Shown piece after piece: positions 1-9,421 of a DNA stretch of 64,000 nt. The notes below the pieces were generated by a model that had not been told where the DNA came from, did not search any database, and saw only the letters and a program-made list of their open reading frames with translations. Source of the stretch: Roseovarius pelagicus. Its GTDB lineage: Bacteria > Pseudomonadota > Alphaproteobacteria > Rhodobacterales > Rhodobacteraceae. The translations under genes and the position numbers were made by a program. Location: assembly GCF_025639885.1 (NCBI RefSeq), contig NZ_CP106738.1, positions 3,720,001 through 3,784,000 on the forward strand. The letters run 5' to 3'. Each line of letters begins with the position of its first letter. Position 1 is the first letter of the stretch.

Positions 1-505
1 TGTCGGTGGCCTGTGATGGGGCTGTCTTCATCCAAGTGGGAACGGGTTGGACTGCCGCCGCTTCGGCGGCGCGCACGATTGGCGCGTAACCGGTGCAACG
101 GCATAGGTTGCCGGCCAATGCCGTGTTATAATCTGTTGTCTGGCTCAGATGCGCCGCAGCCATCGCAACCACAAAGCCGGGCGTACAGAACCCGCATTGT
201 GACCCGTGAAGGTCGACCATCGCTTGCTGCACCGGGTGCGGCTGTCCTTCGGGGCCGTTGATCCCCTCGATGGTGCGGATCGACTTGCCGTGCAGTTGCG
301 GCAGCAGCAGAATGCACGCGTTGAGCGGGCGCGTTCCAGCATCGTCTGTAATCAGCACCGTACACGCACCGCAATCGCCCTCATTGCAGCCTTCCTTGGT
401 TCCGGTCAGCCCGCGAACCTCGCGCAGCCAGTCCAGCGTGGTGTCGTCCGGGGACACACCATCCAGCACGACCGCCTCTCCGTTCAGGTGGAACGAAATT
501 TGCAT
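1..505 (-). CDS. xdhA: Xanthine dehydrogenase small subunit (XdhA), N-terminal part, cut by window edge
   Basis: The reverse strand reads openly from an ATG at 505 to the window edge, giving 168 residues. It begins MQISFHLNGEAVVLDG. A plant-type [2Fe-2S] motif (GCNEGDCGAC) is followed by a second cysteine group (QCGFCTPGF then LCRCTGY), the layout of the two-cluster N-terminal domain of XdhA/CoxS-type molybdenum hydroxylase subunits. The family carries electrons from the molybdenum centre to FAD during purine oxidation. The FAD-binding half and any xdhB would lie beyond position 1. XdhA rather than a stand-alone CoxS is favoured by the NEGDCGACTVL sequence. The overlapping open frames on the + strand are shadows. 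Confidence 0.85.
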   Translation of the reverse strand, partial: MQISFHLNGEAVVLDGVSPDDTTLDWLREVRGLTGTKEGCNEGDCGACTVLITDDAGTRPLNACILLLPQLHGKSIRTIEGINGPEGQPHPVQQAMVDLHGSQCGFCTPGFVVAMAAAHLSQTTDYNTALAGNLCRCTGYAPIVRAAEAAAVQPVPTWMKTAPSQATD

Positions 506-542
506 TCTATATTGCCCGCCGCGTTACCTCCGCCCTTTTGGT

Positions 543-571
543 GCCCACCTCGATGCGGCATAGAGGTGGGC
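543..571. promoter_or_regulatory. Inverted repeat in the xdhA-dnaE divergent intergenic region (506-824)
   Basis: GCCCACCT (543-550) and AGGTGGGC (564-571) form a perfect 8-bp inverted repeat with a 13-nt spacer. AGAGGTGG recurs at about 622-629. The two flanking genes diverge, so a terminator is not expected. An operator site or part of the xdhA promoter is possible. The rest of 506-824 holds no gene that I can support. Confidence 0.3.
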
Positions 572-824
572 GGGATTCTAAGTCAAAGGCTACGCGGCAG
601 TGGGACGACTTGGCAAGAGGGCAGAGGTGGCAGGCATTGTTACAGGCAACGTGTTTCCGGTCGTGAAAGGAAATGTTGCAACCCCCTATGTTTATGCGGC
701 TTTTTCTCTTGACGTTCGGTCATCTTATTGGATTTCAGGCAAGTCCTTCTTGCCCGGTGCGAGAATGTTGGATGTGGGCAATCCGACGCTGGCACGCGCG
801 CCAGCACTGCCATAGACTGACAGC

Positions 825-3800
825 ATGAACAAAGCACCGCGATTCATCCATCTGAGAGTTCACACCGAATATTCGCTGCTCGAAGGCGCGGTACGGCTAA
901 AGAAGTTGCCGGATATGTGCGTGGATGCCGGGCTGCCCGCAGTGGCGGTGACTGATACCAACAACATGTTCGCAGCGTTGGAGTTCGCCGTAGGGGCACA
1001 GGCGGCGGGCATTCAGCCGATCATGGGGTGTCAGGTGGATCTGGCCTATGTCGCTGTCATCCCCGGCGAGCGCGCCAAAGCCCCCGCGCCGATCGTTTTG
1101 TTGGCTCAGAACGAGATCGGGTATGAAAACCTGATGAAGCTCAATTCATGTCTTTACCTGCGCGGCGACGGGGAACTGCCCCATGTCACCCCCGAGGAAT
1201 TGGCACAGCATTCGGATGGGATCATTTGTCTTACGGGCGGATCGGATGGTCCGGTTGGCAGGCTGTTGCAGGCAGGCCAGCGTCCGGCTGCCGAGACGTT
1301 GATGGGGCAATTCGCGGCCGCGTTTGCGGATCGGCTCTATGTCGAGTTGCAACGCCATCCGGGCGAGGGAGGTGCGCCGGAAGCGGAACGCCTGACCGAG
1401 CGGGGCCATATCGAGATGGCATATGCGATGGGCCTGCCGCTGGTGGCGACCAACGACGTCTATTTCCCCAAGGCCAAGATGTACGAGGCGCATGATGCAA
1501 TGCTCTGTATTGCGGAAGGCACATATGTAGACCAATCGGCCCCACGCCGTCGCCTGACTGCTCAGCATTACTTCAAAACACCACAGGAGATGGCGGCACT
1601 TTTCTCGGATTTGCCTGAGGCACTGGAGAACACCGTCGAAATCGCACAGCGTTGCGCCTTTGGTGCGTATCGGCGCGATCCGATCCTGCCAAAGTTTGCC
1701 GATAACGAGGTCGAAGAATTGCGTCGGCAATCCAAAGAGGGACTCGCCGAACGGCTAAAGGTGATCCCTCATGCCACAACCGTGGAAGAGTATGACAAAC
1801 GGCTCGAATTCGAACTGGGCATCATCGAGAAGATGGGCTTTCCGGGGTATTTTCTTATCGTGGCCGATTTTATCAAATGGGCCAAAGACCGTGATATCCC
1901 CGTGGGACCGGGGCGCGGGTCGGGGGCGGGATCGCTGGTCGCCTATGCGCTGACGATTACCGACCTTGATCCGCTGCGCTACAGTTTGCTGTTCGAGAGG
2001 TTCCTGAACCCGGAACGAGTCAGCATGCCTGACTTTGACATCGACTTTTGCATGGATCGCCGCGAGGAGGTGATCCACTACGTACAGGAGAAATACGGTC
2101 GCGACCGTGTCGGGCAGATCATCACGTTCGGCGCGTTACTGTCCAAGGCCGCAGTACGCGATATCGGGCGGGTGCTGCAAATGCCCTACGGTCAGGTGGA
2201 CCGTTTGTCCAAGATGATCCCCGTTGAGGGTGTGAAACCTGTCAGTATCGAACAGGCATTGGCGCAGGAGGAGCGTTTGCGCGAAGAGGCGCGCAATGAG
2301 GAGGTCGTCGACCGTCTGCTGAAATACGGCATGCAGGTCGAGGGGCTGTTGCGCAATGCGTCCACTCATGCGGCCGGCGTCGTGATCGGTGATCGGCCTC
2401 TTGATGCGTTGGTCCCGCTATATCAGGATCCGCGCTCGGAAATGCCGGCAACCCAGTTCAACATGAAATGGGTTGAACAGGCCGGGCTGGTGAAATTCGA
2501 CTTCCTTGGCCTCAAGACGCTGACTGTCGTGCAGAACGCCGTTGAGCAAATCCTAGCAGGTGGCCGGGCGTTACATATCGCCGCCGATGGAACGCAGTTG
2601 TTTGAGCCGCCCGAAGGGGCCGTGAACGACATTGGTGCCATACCGTTGGATGACGAGGCGACCTATCAGCTCTATTCCAAAGCCAAGACAGTTGCAGTGT
2701 TTCAGGTGGAAAGCTCTGGAATGATGGACGCGCTGAAGCGCATGAAGCCTAACTGCATTGAGGACATCGTGGCTCTGGTCGCGCTTTACCGCCCCGGCCC
2801 GATGGAGAATATTCCAAAATATTGCGAAGTTAAGAACGGGCTGAGCGAGCGCGACGGACTGCATCCGTCTGTCGATCACATTCTGGACGAGACGCAGGGT
2901 ATCATCGTCTATCAGGAACAGGTGATGCAGATCGCGCAGGAGATGGCCGGATACAGCCTTGGGGGTGCGGACCTGTTGCGCCGCGCGATGGGCAAGAAGA
3001 TTCAGGCCGCAATGGACGCTGAGCGGCCAAAGTTTCTGAAGGGATCCGCTGAAAACGGGGTGGACAAAGACAAGGCGATGGAGGTCTGGAACCTTCTGGA
3101 CAAGTTCGCCAACTACGGGTTCAACAAATCCCACGCGGCGGCCTATGCAGTGGTCAGCTACCAGACCGCATGGCTGAAAACCAACCACCCGGTCGAGTTC
3201 ATGGCGGGGGTGATGAACTGCGATATTCACCTGACCGACAAGCTGGCGGTGTATTTCGAAGAGGTAAAGAAGGGGCTGGACCTACCTTACAAGGCCCCTT
3301 GCGTGAATCGCTCAGATGCGACGTTCATGGTAAAGGATGGTACGCTGCATTATGCGCTGGGCGCGCTCAAGAACGTTGGTGTCGAGGCGATGCGCCTGAT
3401 CGTTAGCGGGCGCGAAGAACGCGACTTTGCGACGCTTTATGATTTTGCCCGGCGGGTGGATCTGAAACGAATTGGCAAACGTCCGCTGGAGATGCTGGCC
3501 CGTGCGGGCGCATTCGATGCGCTGGATCGCAATCGCCGCAGGGTATTCGAGGCGGTCGAATCTCTGATGAGCTACTCGGGTGCGATCTTTGACCAGAAAT
3601 ACTCTAATCAGGTCTCTCTCTTTGGCGAGGCAGGTGATGATCTGCCAGAGCCACGCCTGAGCCCGGTGGAAGATTGGCTGCCTGCCGAACGATTGACCGA
3701 AGAGTTCAAGGCGGTGGGCTTCTACCTGTCGGGGCATCCGCTTGATGACTACATGGCGGCGTTGAAACGCAAAGACGTCAAGACGCTTGATGACGTGATG

Positions 3801-4325
3801 GAGCAAGCCTCTCGCGCGCCTTGCGTCGTCAAGATGGCCGGTGTGGTGGCCGGACGCCAAGAGCGCAAGTCGGCGCGCGGCAACCGGTTCGCCTTTGTCC
3901 AGTTGAGTGACACGACGGGCGGGTATGAAGTCACGATGTTCTCTGAAACACTGGAAAAATCGCGCGAACATCTGGAAACCGGCACACATGTTGTGGTGAC
4001 GGTCGAGGCCACGATGGAAGCCGAGCAGCTTAAGCTGCTGGCGCGCAGTGTGGCGCCGATAGACGGTGTGGTGGCCGACGCAGGCAGCACCGGGTTGCGC
4101 ATTTTTGTCGATGCACCTGATGCGATTCAATCGGTCGCAAGCGTGTTGGAAAACACGCGTGACGTGGCCAAGGCGGTCCGCCCCGGTCCGATCCGGTTTT
4201 GCTTACTGTCACCGGGCCTGCCGGGCGAGGTCGAAGTCGATGCCGGTGCCAAATATCCGGTGAACCCACAGATCAAGGGTGCGATCAAAAGCCTGCCCGG
4301 TGTGATGGATGTTCAGGAAATCTGA
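825..4325 (+). CDS. dnaE: DNA polymerase III alpha subunit
   Basis: This is the catalytic subunit of the replicative polymerase, 1166 residues, the usual DnaE1 length. The N-terminus (FIHLRVHTEYSLLEGAVRLK) starts the PHP domain. The palm motif PDFDIDF lies at residues 402-408, and KFDFLGLKTLT supplies the third catalytic Asp at about 559. A helix-hairpin-helix region and an OB-fold (VKMAGVVAGRQERKSARGNRFAFV) follow near residue 1000. The ATG at 825 is the only start that keeps the full PHP domain; its ribosome-binding site is weak. It is transcribed away from xdhA and followed by the convergent slyX. Nothing is truncated, and it uses the same codon style as hisS. Confidence 0.97.
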   Translation: MNKAPRFIHLRVHTEYSLLEGAVRLKKLPDMCVDAGLPAVAVTDTNNMFAALEFAVGAQAAGIQPIMGCQVDLAYVAVIPGERAKAPAPIVLLAQNEIGYENLMKLNSCLYLRGDGELPHVTPEELAQHSDGIICLTGGSDGPVGRLLQAGQRPAAETLMGQFAAAFADRLYVELQRHPGEGGAPEAERLTERGHIEMAYAMGLPLVATNDVYFPKAKMYEAHDAMLCIAEGTYVDQSAPRRRLTAQHYFKTPQEMAALFSDLPEALENTVEIAQRCAFGAYRRDPILPKFADNEVEELRRQSKEGLAERLKVIPHATTVEEYDKRLEFELGIIEKMGFPGYFLIVADFIKWAKDRDIPVGPGRGSGAGSLVAYALTITDLDPLRYSLLFERFLNPERVSMPDFDIDFCMDRREEVIHYVQEKYGRDRVGQIITFGALLSKAAVRDIGRVLQMPYGQVDRLSKMIPVEGVKPVSIEQALAQEERLREEARNEEVVDRLLKYGMQVEGLLRNASTHAAGVVIGDRPLDALVPLYQDPRSEMPATQFNMKWVEQAGLVKFDFLGLKTLTVVQNAVEQILAGGRALHIAADGTQLFEPPEGAVNDIGAIPLDDEATYQLYSKAKTVAVFQVESSGMMDALKRMKPNCIEDIVALVALYRPGPMENIPKYCEVKNGLSERDGLHPSVDHILDETQGIIVYQEQVMQIAQEMAGYSLGGADLLRRAMGKKIQAAMDAERPKFLKGSAENGVDKDKAMEVWNLLDKFANYGFNKSHAAAYAVVSYQTAWLKTNHPVEFMAGVMNCDIHLTDKLAVYFEEVKKGLDLPYKAPCVNRSDATFMVKDGTLHYALGALKNVGVEAMRLIVSGREERDFATLYDFARRVDLKRIGKRPLEMLARAGAFDALDRNRRRVFEAVESLMSYSGAIFDQKYSNQVSLFGEAGDDLPEPRLSPVEDWLPAERLTEEFKAVGFYLSGHPLDDYMAALKRKDVKTLDDVMEQASRAPCVVKMAGVVAGRQERKSARGNRFAFVQLSDTTGGYEVTMFSETLEKSREHLETGTHVVVTVEATMEAEQLKLLARSVAPIDGVVADAGSTGLRIFVDAPDAIQSVASVLENTRDVAKAVRPGPIRFCLLSPGLPGEVEVDAGAKYPVNPQIKGAIKSLPGVMDVQEI

Positions 4326-4344
4326 GCGTCAAATTTGAGTGGCA

Positions 4345-4539
4345 TCAGTAATGTGGCGGCCGTTCGTCACCCACAACAACAGCGACGCCTGCATTGGCCT
4401 CGCGTTCGCCTTCGCGACGCATCAACATCTCGACCCGGCGCGTCAGTATGTCGATCTCACGCTCTTGCCGCGCGACCACGTCTGATAGGTCATCGACGGC
4501 GCGCATCAGGTGGGCCATTTTTTCTTCGAGTGCATCCAT
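4345..4539 (-). CDS. slyX: SlyX family protein
   Basis: This is a 64-residue, strongly charged, heptad-rich protein (ALEEKMAHLMRAVDDLSDVV, then EREIDILTRRVEML), so a coiled coil is expected over most of its length. It ends in DERPPHY, the conserved C-terminal PPHY signature of SlyX. The molecular role of SlyX is not established. It sits between dnaE (convergent, 19 nt away) and hisS (divergent), a position also familiar from other Rhodobacterales as far as I recall. The identification rests on length, coiled-coil pattern and C-terminus. Confidence 0.8.
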   Translation of the reverse strand: MDALEEKMAHLMRAVDDLSDVVARQEREIDILTRRVEMLMRREGEREANAGVAVVVGDERPPHY

Positions 4540-4685
4540 GTGCGTGGGTCTATGCGACGAGTGCTGTCCGGGTCAACGGATGGATGAGTATTTGAAGAAC
4601 ATTGAAAGGGTGTGGGCGCGCCTTGCCCAGCGGCCAGCCATCCGGTAGACCGCGCGCAGGTTCAGCACCCCGGAAGGCCCAGCCC

Positions 4686-6170
4686 ATGTCTAAGCCCAAG
4701 AAAACACCCCGTCCCAAGGCCGAAACGCCCAAGGGATTCCGCGACTATTTCGGCTCCGAGGTGAGCGAACGCAAGGCGATGCTGGACGCCATCGCGGCCG
4801 TTTACCATCGCTACGGGTTTGACGCGCTGGAGACGAGTGCAGTCGAGACGGTCGAGGCACTGGGCAAGTTCCTGCCCGATGTAGACCGGCCTAACGAAGG
4901 TGTCTTTGGCTGGCAGGAAGCGGATGATGAAGGCAAGGGCGACTGGCTGGCATTGCGCTATGATCTGACGGCGCCGTTGGCGCGGGTCTATGCGCAGCAC
5001 CGCAACGATCTGCCCACGCCCTACCGGCGCTATGCGATGGGACCGGTCTGGCGCAACGAGAAGCCCGGCCCGGGGCGGTTTCGCCAGTTTTATCAATGCG
5101 ATGCGGATACGGTTGGTTCTGGCAGCGTGGCGGCAGATGCCGAAATTTGCGCGATGCTGGCCGACACGCTGGAAGAGGTGGGCATTCCGCGCGGCGATTA
5201 CATCGTGCGGGTGAACAACCGCAAGGTACTGAACGGGGTTTTGGAGACGATGGGCTTGCACGACGCGGGCCAGCGCGACGCGGTGCTGCGCACGATTGAC
5301 AAGTTCGACAAGGTCGGTGCAGCAGGTGTGCGCGAATTGCTGACCACCGGGCGCAAGGACGCCTCGGGCGCGTTCATCGACGGCGTCGGGCTAAGTGATG
5401 TGCAGGCAGAGCCGGTTCTGGCTTTCTTGACCTCAAAGGCGGCAGGCGTGACGCAGACGCTAGAGAATTTACGCGCTGCCGTTGGTGATAGTGAGGCGGG
5501 CGCGCAGGGGGTGGACGAACTGCAAGATATTGCTGCACTGCTCGGCGCGCAAGGGTATGGCCCCGACCGGATCGACATCGACCCCTCAGTCGTGCGTGGT
5601 CTTGGCTACTATACCGGCCCCGTGTTCGAGGCGGAACTCACCTTCGAAATTCTCGACGAGAAAGGCCGCAAGCGCCAGTTCGGCAGCGTCGCGGGGGGCG
5701 GACGCTATGATGATTTGGTCAAGCGTTTCACCGGGCAGGCGGTGCCTGCCACAGGTGTCAGCATCGGGGTTGACCGGTTGCTGGCGGCACTGCGCGAAAA
5801 AGGGCGGATGAACAGCACAACATCCGGGCCGGTTGTCGTCACCGTGATGGATAAGAGCCGCATGGCGGATTATCAGGCGATGGTGGCCGAGTTGCGGCAG
5901 GCGGGTATTCGGGCAGAGGTTTATCTGGGCAATCCAAAGAACTTCGGTAACCAGCTGAAATACGCAGATCGGCGCGGCAGCCCGATCGCTGTGATCGAGG
6001 GTGGAGATGAACACGCTGCAGGCGTGGTGCAGATCAAGGACCTGATCCTAGGGGCGAAAATCGCCGAGAGCGCGACGCTAGAGCAATGGAAGGAGCGGCC
6101 CAGCCAGTTCGAAGTGCCGCGTGTCGATCTGGTCACCAAGGTGCGCGAGATACTGGAAAGCCAAGCCTGA
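4686..6170 (+). CDS. hisS: Histidyl-tRNA synthetase
   Basis: This is a class II aminoacyl-tRNA synthetase of 494 residues that charges tRNA-His. Motif 2 is [23 protein letters not shown]. The histidine-binding loop is [12 protein letters not shown], and motif 3 is around [12 protein letters not shown] and [12 protein letters not shown]-terminal anticodon-binding domain follows ([18 protein letters not shown] onward). The open frame extends upstream to 4602, but ATG 4686 is preferred. It follows GGAAGG at 4672-4677 with good spacing and gives [11 protein letters not shown], a normal Rhodobacterales N-terminus. It overlaps hisZ by one base (TGATG), so hisS, hisZ and hisG are probably one transcript. 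Confidence 0.95.
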   Translation: MSKPKKTPRPKAETPKGFRDYFGSEVSERKAMLDAIAAVYHRYGFDALETSAVETVEALGKFLPDVDRPNEGVFGWQEADDEGKGDWLALRYDLTAPLARVYAQHRNDLPTPYRRYAMGPVWRNEKPGPGRFRQFYQCDADTVGSGSVAADAEICAMLADTLEEVGIPRGDYIVRVNNRKVLNGVLETMGLHDAGQRDAVLRTIDKFDKVGAAGVRELLTTGRKDASGAFIDGVGLSDVQAEPVLAFLTSKAAGVTQTLENLRAAVGDSEAGAQGVDELQDIAALLGAQGYGPDRIDIDPSVVRGLGYYTGPVFEAELTFEILDEKGRKRQFGSVAGGGRYDDLVKRFTGQAVPATGVSIGVDRLLAALREKGRMNSTTSGPVVVTVMDKSRMADYQAMVAELRQAGIRAEVYLGNPKNFGNQLKYADRRGSPIAVIEGGDEHAAGVVQIKDLILGAKIAESATLEQWKERPSQFEVPRVDLVTKVREILESQA

Positions 6171-7255
6171 TGCCGCAAAAATCCGCGATCATATCTGAGG
6201 CCGTCCGGCTGCGCGCGCTGTTTGAACAGGCGGGCGCTGTGCCGGTGGAAACGGACATATTGCAACCCGCCGGGATCCTGCTTGATCTATATGGCGAGGA
6301 CATTCGCGCGCGTGCCTACACGACCCATGACCCGCTGCGCGGCGAGCAGATGCTGCGACCCGATTTCACAGTCCCCGTCGTTCAGATGCATATGGAACAC
6401 GGCGCGGAACCGGCACGCTATACCTATGCCGGCGAGGTGTTTCGCCGCCAAGAGGACGATGCGGAGCGGGCCAGCGAGTATTTGCAGGTCGGTTACGAGG
6501 TTTTTGCGCGGAATAATCCGGCGCAATCCGACGCCGAGGTTTTTGCGTTGTTTCACCGAATGCTGGCCCCGCTGGGACTGCGGGCGGCGACGGGTGATAT
6601 CGGAATTCTGATGGCCGCGGTCGAAGGATTGCGCACGACAGAACGGCGCAAGGCGGCGTTGATGCGGCATATATGGCGGCCGCGTCGGTTTCGCGCGCTG
6701 ATCGACCGATTCTCAGGTCGTGCCCCGGTACCCGAAAGCCGGGCGGCGTTACTGGCTATGAGCGATCCGATGGCTGAGGCCGGGCCACTGATCGGCTTGC
6801 GTGGGGTCAGAGAGATCGCAGCACGGATTGACGCCTTGCGCGAGGACGCATCGGCCGCGCCGCTGTCAGAGACGGAAGTGGCGCTGATCGACGCGATCCT
6901 TGCCGTGCGCGAAACCAGCCCTTTCGCGCTGGAGCGGTTGCGCGATATTTCGGTCGACCTGCCTGCGATTGGGCCAGCCGTTGATCTATTAGCTGCGAGG
7001 TTGGACGCGCTGGACGGGCAGGGGATCGACGTGGGTGCACTGCAATTCGAGGCGTCTTATGGGCGCACGCAGATGGAGTACTATGATGGCTTCGTCTTCG
7101 GCTTTACCGCCGAGCTACGACCCGATCTACCACCCGTGGCGACCGGGGGACGCTATGATGCATTGACCCGGCGGCTGGGAAATGGTGGCGAGATACCTGC
7201 CGTGGGGGGCGTGATCCGCCCCGGACTGGTCTTGGCGCTGGGAGAGGCACAATGA
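6170..7255 (+). CDS. hisZ: ATP phosphoribosyltransferase regulatory subunit HisZ
   Basis: This is a 361-residue paralogue of the HisRS catalytic core (RPDFTVPVVQMHMEH; YAGEVFRRQ; ATGGRYDALTRRLG). It lacks the anticodon-binding domain. HisZ makes no histidyl-tRNA. It binds the short form of HisG and gives the complex its activity and histidine feedback. The start ATG at 6170 overlaps the hisS stop by one base, and its own stop overlaps hisG (ATGA). That order and the 231-residue HisG just downstream settle HisZ against a second HisS. Confidence 0.95.
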   Translation: MPQKSAIISEAVRLRALFEQAGAVPVETDILQPAGILLDLYGEDIRARAYTTHDPLRGEQMLRPDFTVPVVQMHMEHGAEPARYTYAGEVFRRQEDDAERASEYLQVGYEVFARNNPAQSDAEVFALFHRMLAPLGLRAATGDIGILMAAVEGLRTTERRKAALMRHIWRPRRFRALIDRFSGRAPVPESRAALLAMSDPMAEAGPLIGLRGVREIAARIDALREDASAAPLSETEVALIDAILAVRETSPFALERLRDISVDLPAIGPAVDLLAARLDALDGQGIDVGALQFEASYGRTQMEYYDGFVFGFTAELRPDLPPVATGGRYDALTRRLGNGGEIPAVGGVIRPGLVLALGEAQ

Positions 7256-7947
7256 GTGTAAAGCTGGGCGTGCCATCCAAGGGACGGTTGATGGAGAAGA
7301 CGTTTGACTGGTTCGGCGCGCGTGGGATCACGCTGGGCCGCGCCGGGTCGGAACGTGAATATGCCGGGCAGGTGGACGGGATTGACGGTGTCGAACTGAT
7401 CCTGCTGTCAGCCGGGGAAATCCCGCGCGAACTGGCGGCGGGTCGTATCCATCTGGGTGTCACCGGCACGGATTTGGTTCAGGAAAAGCTGAGCGGCTGG
7501 AATTCCTGCGTCGAGGTGATGGCCGAGATGGGGTTCGGCCAAGCCGATCTGGTGCTGGCGGTACCGAGTGCTTGGGTCGATGTGGGGACGCTGGACGATC
7601 TGGATGCGGCTGCGGCGGCGTTCAGGCAGGTGCATGGATTTCGTTTGCGGATCGCGACCAAGTACCATCGATTGGTTCGCGAATTCCTGCGGGACAATGG
7701 CGTGGCGGATTATGCTCTGATTGATAGTCAAGGCGCGACAGAAGGCACGGTCAAGAATGAGACCGCAGAGGCAATCGCCGACATCACGTCTACCGGGGAT
7801 ACGCTGCGGGCAAATCATCTGAAGATGCTGGATGATGGATTGATCCTTCGCAGTCAGGCGACGCTATTCCGGGCGCGTCGGGCTGAATTGTCGAATGCGG
7901 ATCGCTCGGTTCTGGCGCAGCTGCTACGCCAGCTAGAAGTAGATTGA
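7252..7947 (+). CDS. hisG: ATP phosphoribosyltransferase, short form
   Basis: This enzyme makes the first committed step of histidine synthesis, condensing ATP and PRPP to phosphoribosyl-ATP. At 231 residues it is the short HisG that lacks the C-terminal regulatory domain and depends on HisZ, encoded immediately upstream with a 4-base overlap. Family sequence includes LGVPSKGRLME at the N-terminus, GRIHLGVTGTDLV, and TKYHRLVREF. The PRPP-loop region is near DSQGATEGTVKNETAEAIAD. A strong inverted repeat follows the stop and probably ends the transcript. Confidence 0.96.
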   Translation: MSVKLGVPSKGRLMEKTFDWFGARGITLGRAGSEREYAGQVDGIDGVELILLSAGEIPRELAAGRIHLGVTGTDLVQEKLSGWNSCVEVMAEMGFGQADLVLAVPSAWVDVGTLDDLDAAAAAFRQVHGFRLRIATKYHRLVREFLRDNGVADYALIDSQGATEGTVKNETAEAIADITSTGDTLRANHLKMLDDGLILRSQATLFRARRAELSNADRSVLAQLLRQLEVD

Positions 7948-7961
7948 TGTCCGGCAGTTAA

Positions 7962-7987
7962 CGACCAGACCCCGAGAGGTCTGGTCG
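7962..7987. terminator. Bidirectional stem-loop between hisG and the beta-barrel gene
   Basis: CGACCAGACC (7962-7971) and GGTCTGGTCG (7978-7987) pair perfectly over 10 bp around a 6-nt loop. The hairpin lies 14 nt after the hisG stop and 11 nt before the stop of the convergent outer-membrane gene, the usual place for a shared terminator. There is no long T-run on either side. Confidence 0.7.
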
Positions 7988-7998
7988 ATATCGACTGC

Positions 7999-8589
7999 TT
8001 AGAACCGGAACGTTGCACGCACCTGATAGGTTGTCGCGTCTACGTCGTTGGCTGTCGCTCCGACATTGTCAAACTCGTGGTGCAGCACTTCGCCACCGAC
8101 CGAGATGTTCTCGGTCATCATATGCTCGTAGCCCGCACCGTAGAATTTGCCACCCTCATCGCCGAAACCGCTGGTGTCGACATGGGCGTAACCCCCGGAC
8201 AGATAGAGCAGGCCATCGCCAATCTTGACACCGCTGCGCATTTTCAGACGCCAGATGCTATCGAGACTGTTGGTGGGGCTGAGGCCGACATCTGCGAAGT
8301 CATAGTCAGCGCCGACGCCAACCACGTATTTTCCCAAATCCCAGTCATAACCGGCAGTCAGACCGCCAATCATATCGTCACCGTCGACATTGGCCACGTT
8401 AGTGTCGACGTCGGCATAGCCGAGCTGTGCACCAGCGTAGAATCCGGTCCAGTCCGGACCAACGGCCACAACCGGCGCTGCGGGAGTTATTGCGGGTTCA
8501 ACCACCACTGGTTCGGGCGAACCAGCGAAGGCGGGTAGTGCCACCGAGGTAGATAGGGCGGCTACGATCAGGGTTGCTTTGCGAAACAT
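7999..8589 (-). CDS. Outer-membrane beta-barrel (opacity/OmpA-barrel-like) protein
   Basis: This is a 196-residue exported protein. MFRKATLIVAALSTSVALPAFAG is a clear signal peptide. A proline-rich spacer (EPVVVEPAITPAAPVVAV) is followed by DWTGFYAGAQLGYADVD, the typical first strand of an 8-stranded barrel. Alternating strands run to a C-terminal aromatic residue (YQVRATFRF), as needed for outer-membrane assembly. The frame opens further upstream, but the ATG at 8589 has GAGGAC just before it and starts the signal peptide. It has no C-terminal OmpA peptidoglycan domain, and the function of such small barrels is usually unknown. Confidence 0.85.
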   Translation of the reverse strand: MFRKATLIVAALSTSVALPAFAGSPEPVVVEPAITPAAPVVAVGPDWTGFYAGAQLGYADVDTNVANVDGDDMIGGLTAGYDWDLGKYVVGVGADYDFADVGLSPTNSLDSIWRLKMRSGVKIGDGLLYLSGGYAHVDTSGFGDEGGKFYGAGYEHMMTENISVGGEVLHHEFDNVGATANDVDATTYQVRATFRF

Positions 8590-8848
8590 TGAATTGTCCT
8601 CTTTGGTTAGTTCAGCCATCGTGCTGGCGTCCCGTCGAATATGAGAGCCATTGGGGGTTAAACAAGGCGAGGACGGCGCGTGTTCCATCACCGATGCGTG
8701 ATCTTGCCGAGCGTCTTGGCGGACAGTTGCCGATCAGACGGATCGCTATCACATGAATTTTGGAAAATTCTTTATATACAATGATTTGGTTGGCGTACTT
8801 TGTTCGAATGATGCCTTCGGCAAAACTCCGCTCAGAGCGAGATATCGC

Positions 8849-9283
8849 CTAGATCACACCGATATCCGCTAGCGCAGCCGATAACGCTGCGGGCAGCGCG
8901 TCCTCGTCCTGCCGCGTACGTGCCAAATCCGGAGGCGCTTCTGCTCCGGGCAGGTAGCGCCAGCCCTGAAATGGGCGTTTTTGCACCGTCGCCGTGCGAA
9001 TGATTTCGGGTGCCAGCACGATCCCGCACCGCCGGATGCCGTCTTCGCGAACGACTTCGTCGAGCCGGACAATCACCTGACGACACTGCACCAGCCCCTG
9101 AATCACCCAGTAGATCGAGCCACCCTGTAGCAGCTCAACCTCACGGCGGGGCCACATCCGAGTCACATGTCGCGGCGCCCCATCCGCACCATGGGCGCGC
9201 GGGTTTTTCTGCCAGGCGATCAGGCTTTCGACACTTTCGGTGCCGACGCTGAGCTTGATAAGGTTGAGTGGCGCGGCAGTCAT
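8849..9283 (-). CDS. DUF1489 family protein
   Basis: This is a 144-residue soluble protein starting MTAAPLNLIKLSVGTESVES. Other readable parts are RHVTRMWPRREVELL, GSIYWVIQGLVQCRQ and KRPFQGWRYLPGAEAPPDL. I recognise this as DUF1489, a conserved alphaproteobacterial family without known function. The reverse-strand frame stays open far upstream through nrdJ, but that part is antisense to a clear gene. The ATG at 9283 is therefore taken as the start. It is divergent from nrdJ with about 140 nt between them. Confidence 0.8.
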   Translation of the reverse strand: MTAAPLNLIKLSVGTESVESLIAWQKNPRAHGADGAPRHVTRMWPRREVELLQGGSIYWVIQGLVQCRQVIVRLDEVVREDGIRRCGIVLAPEIIRTATVQKRPFQGWRYLPGAEAPPDLARTRQDEDALPAALSAALADIGVI

Positions 9284-9421
9284 GAAACCAAGGGTATGGG
9301 ATTCGGTGTCGAGTTCAATAGAGCATGTGCGCACAGGTGTAATCCCCGCATGTTCGGTTGACCTGTATGGCGTGCGCGGATACGGTGGTTTCCTGCCGCT
9401 GCAACCCCCGGATATTGTGCC

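Noticed and set aside
3312-4130. 272-residue open frame antisense to dnaE
   Set aside because: It is a shadow of a G+C-rich gene, fully overlapped by conserved polymerase sequence.
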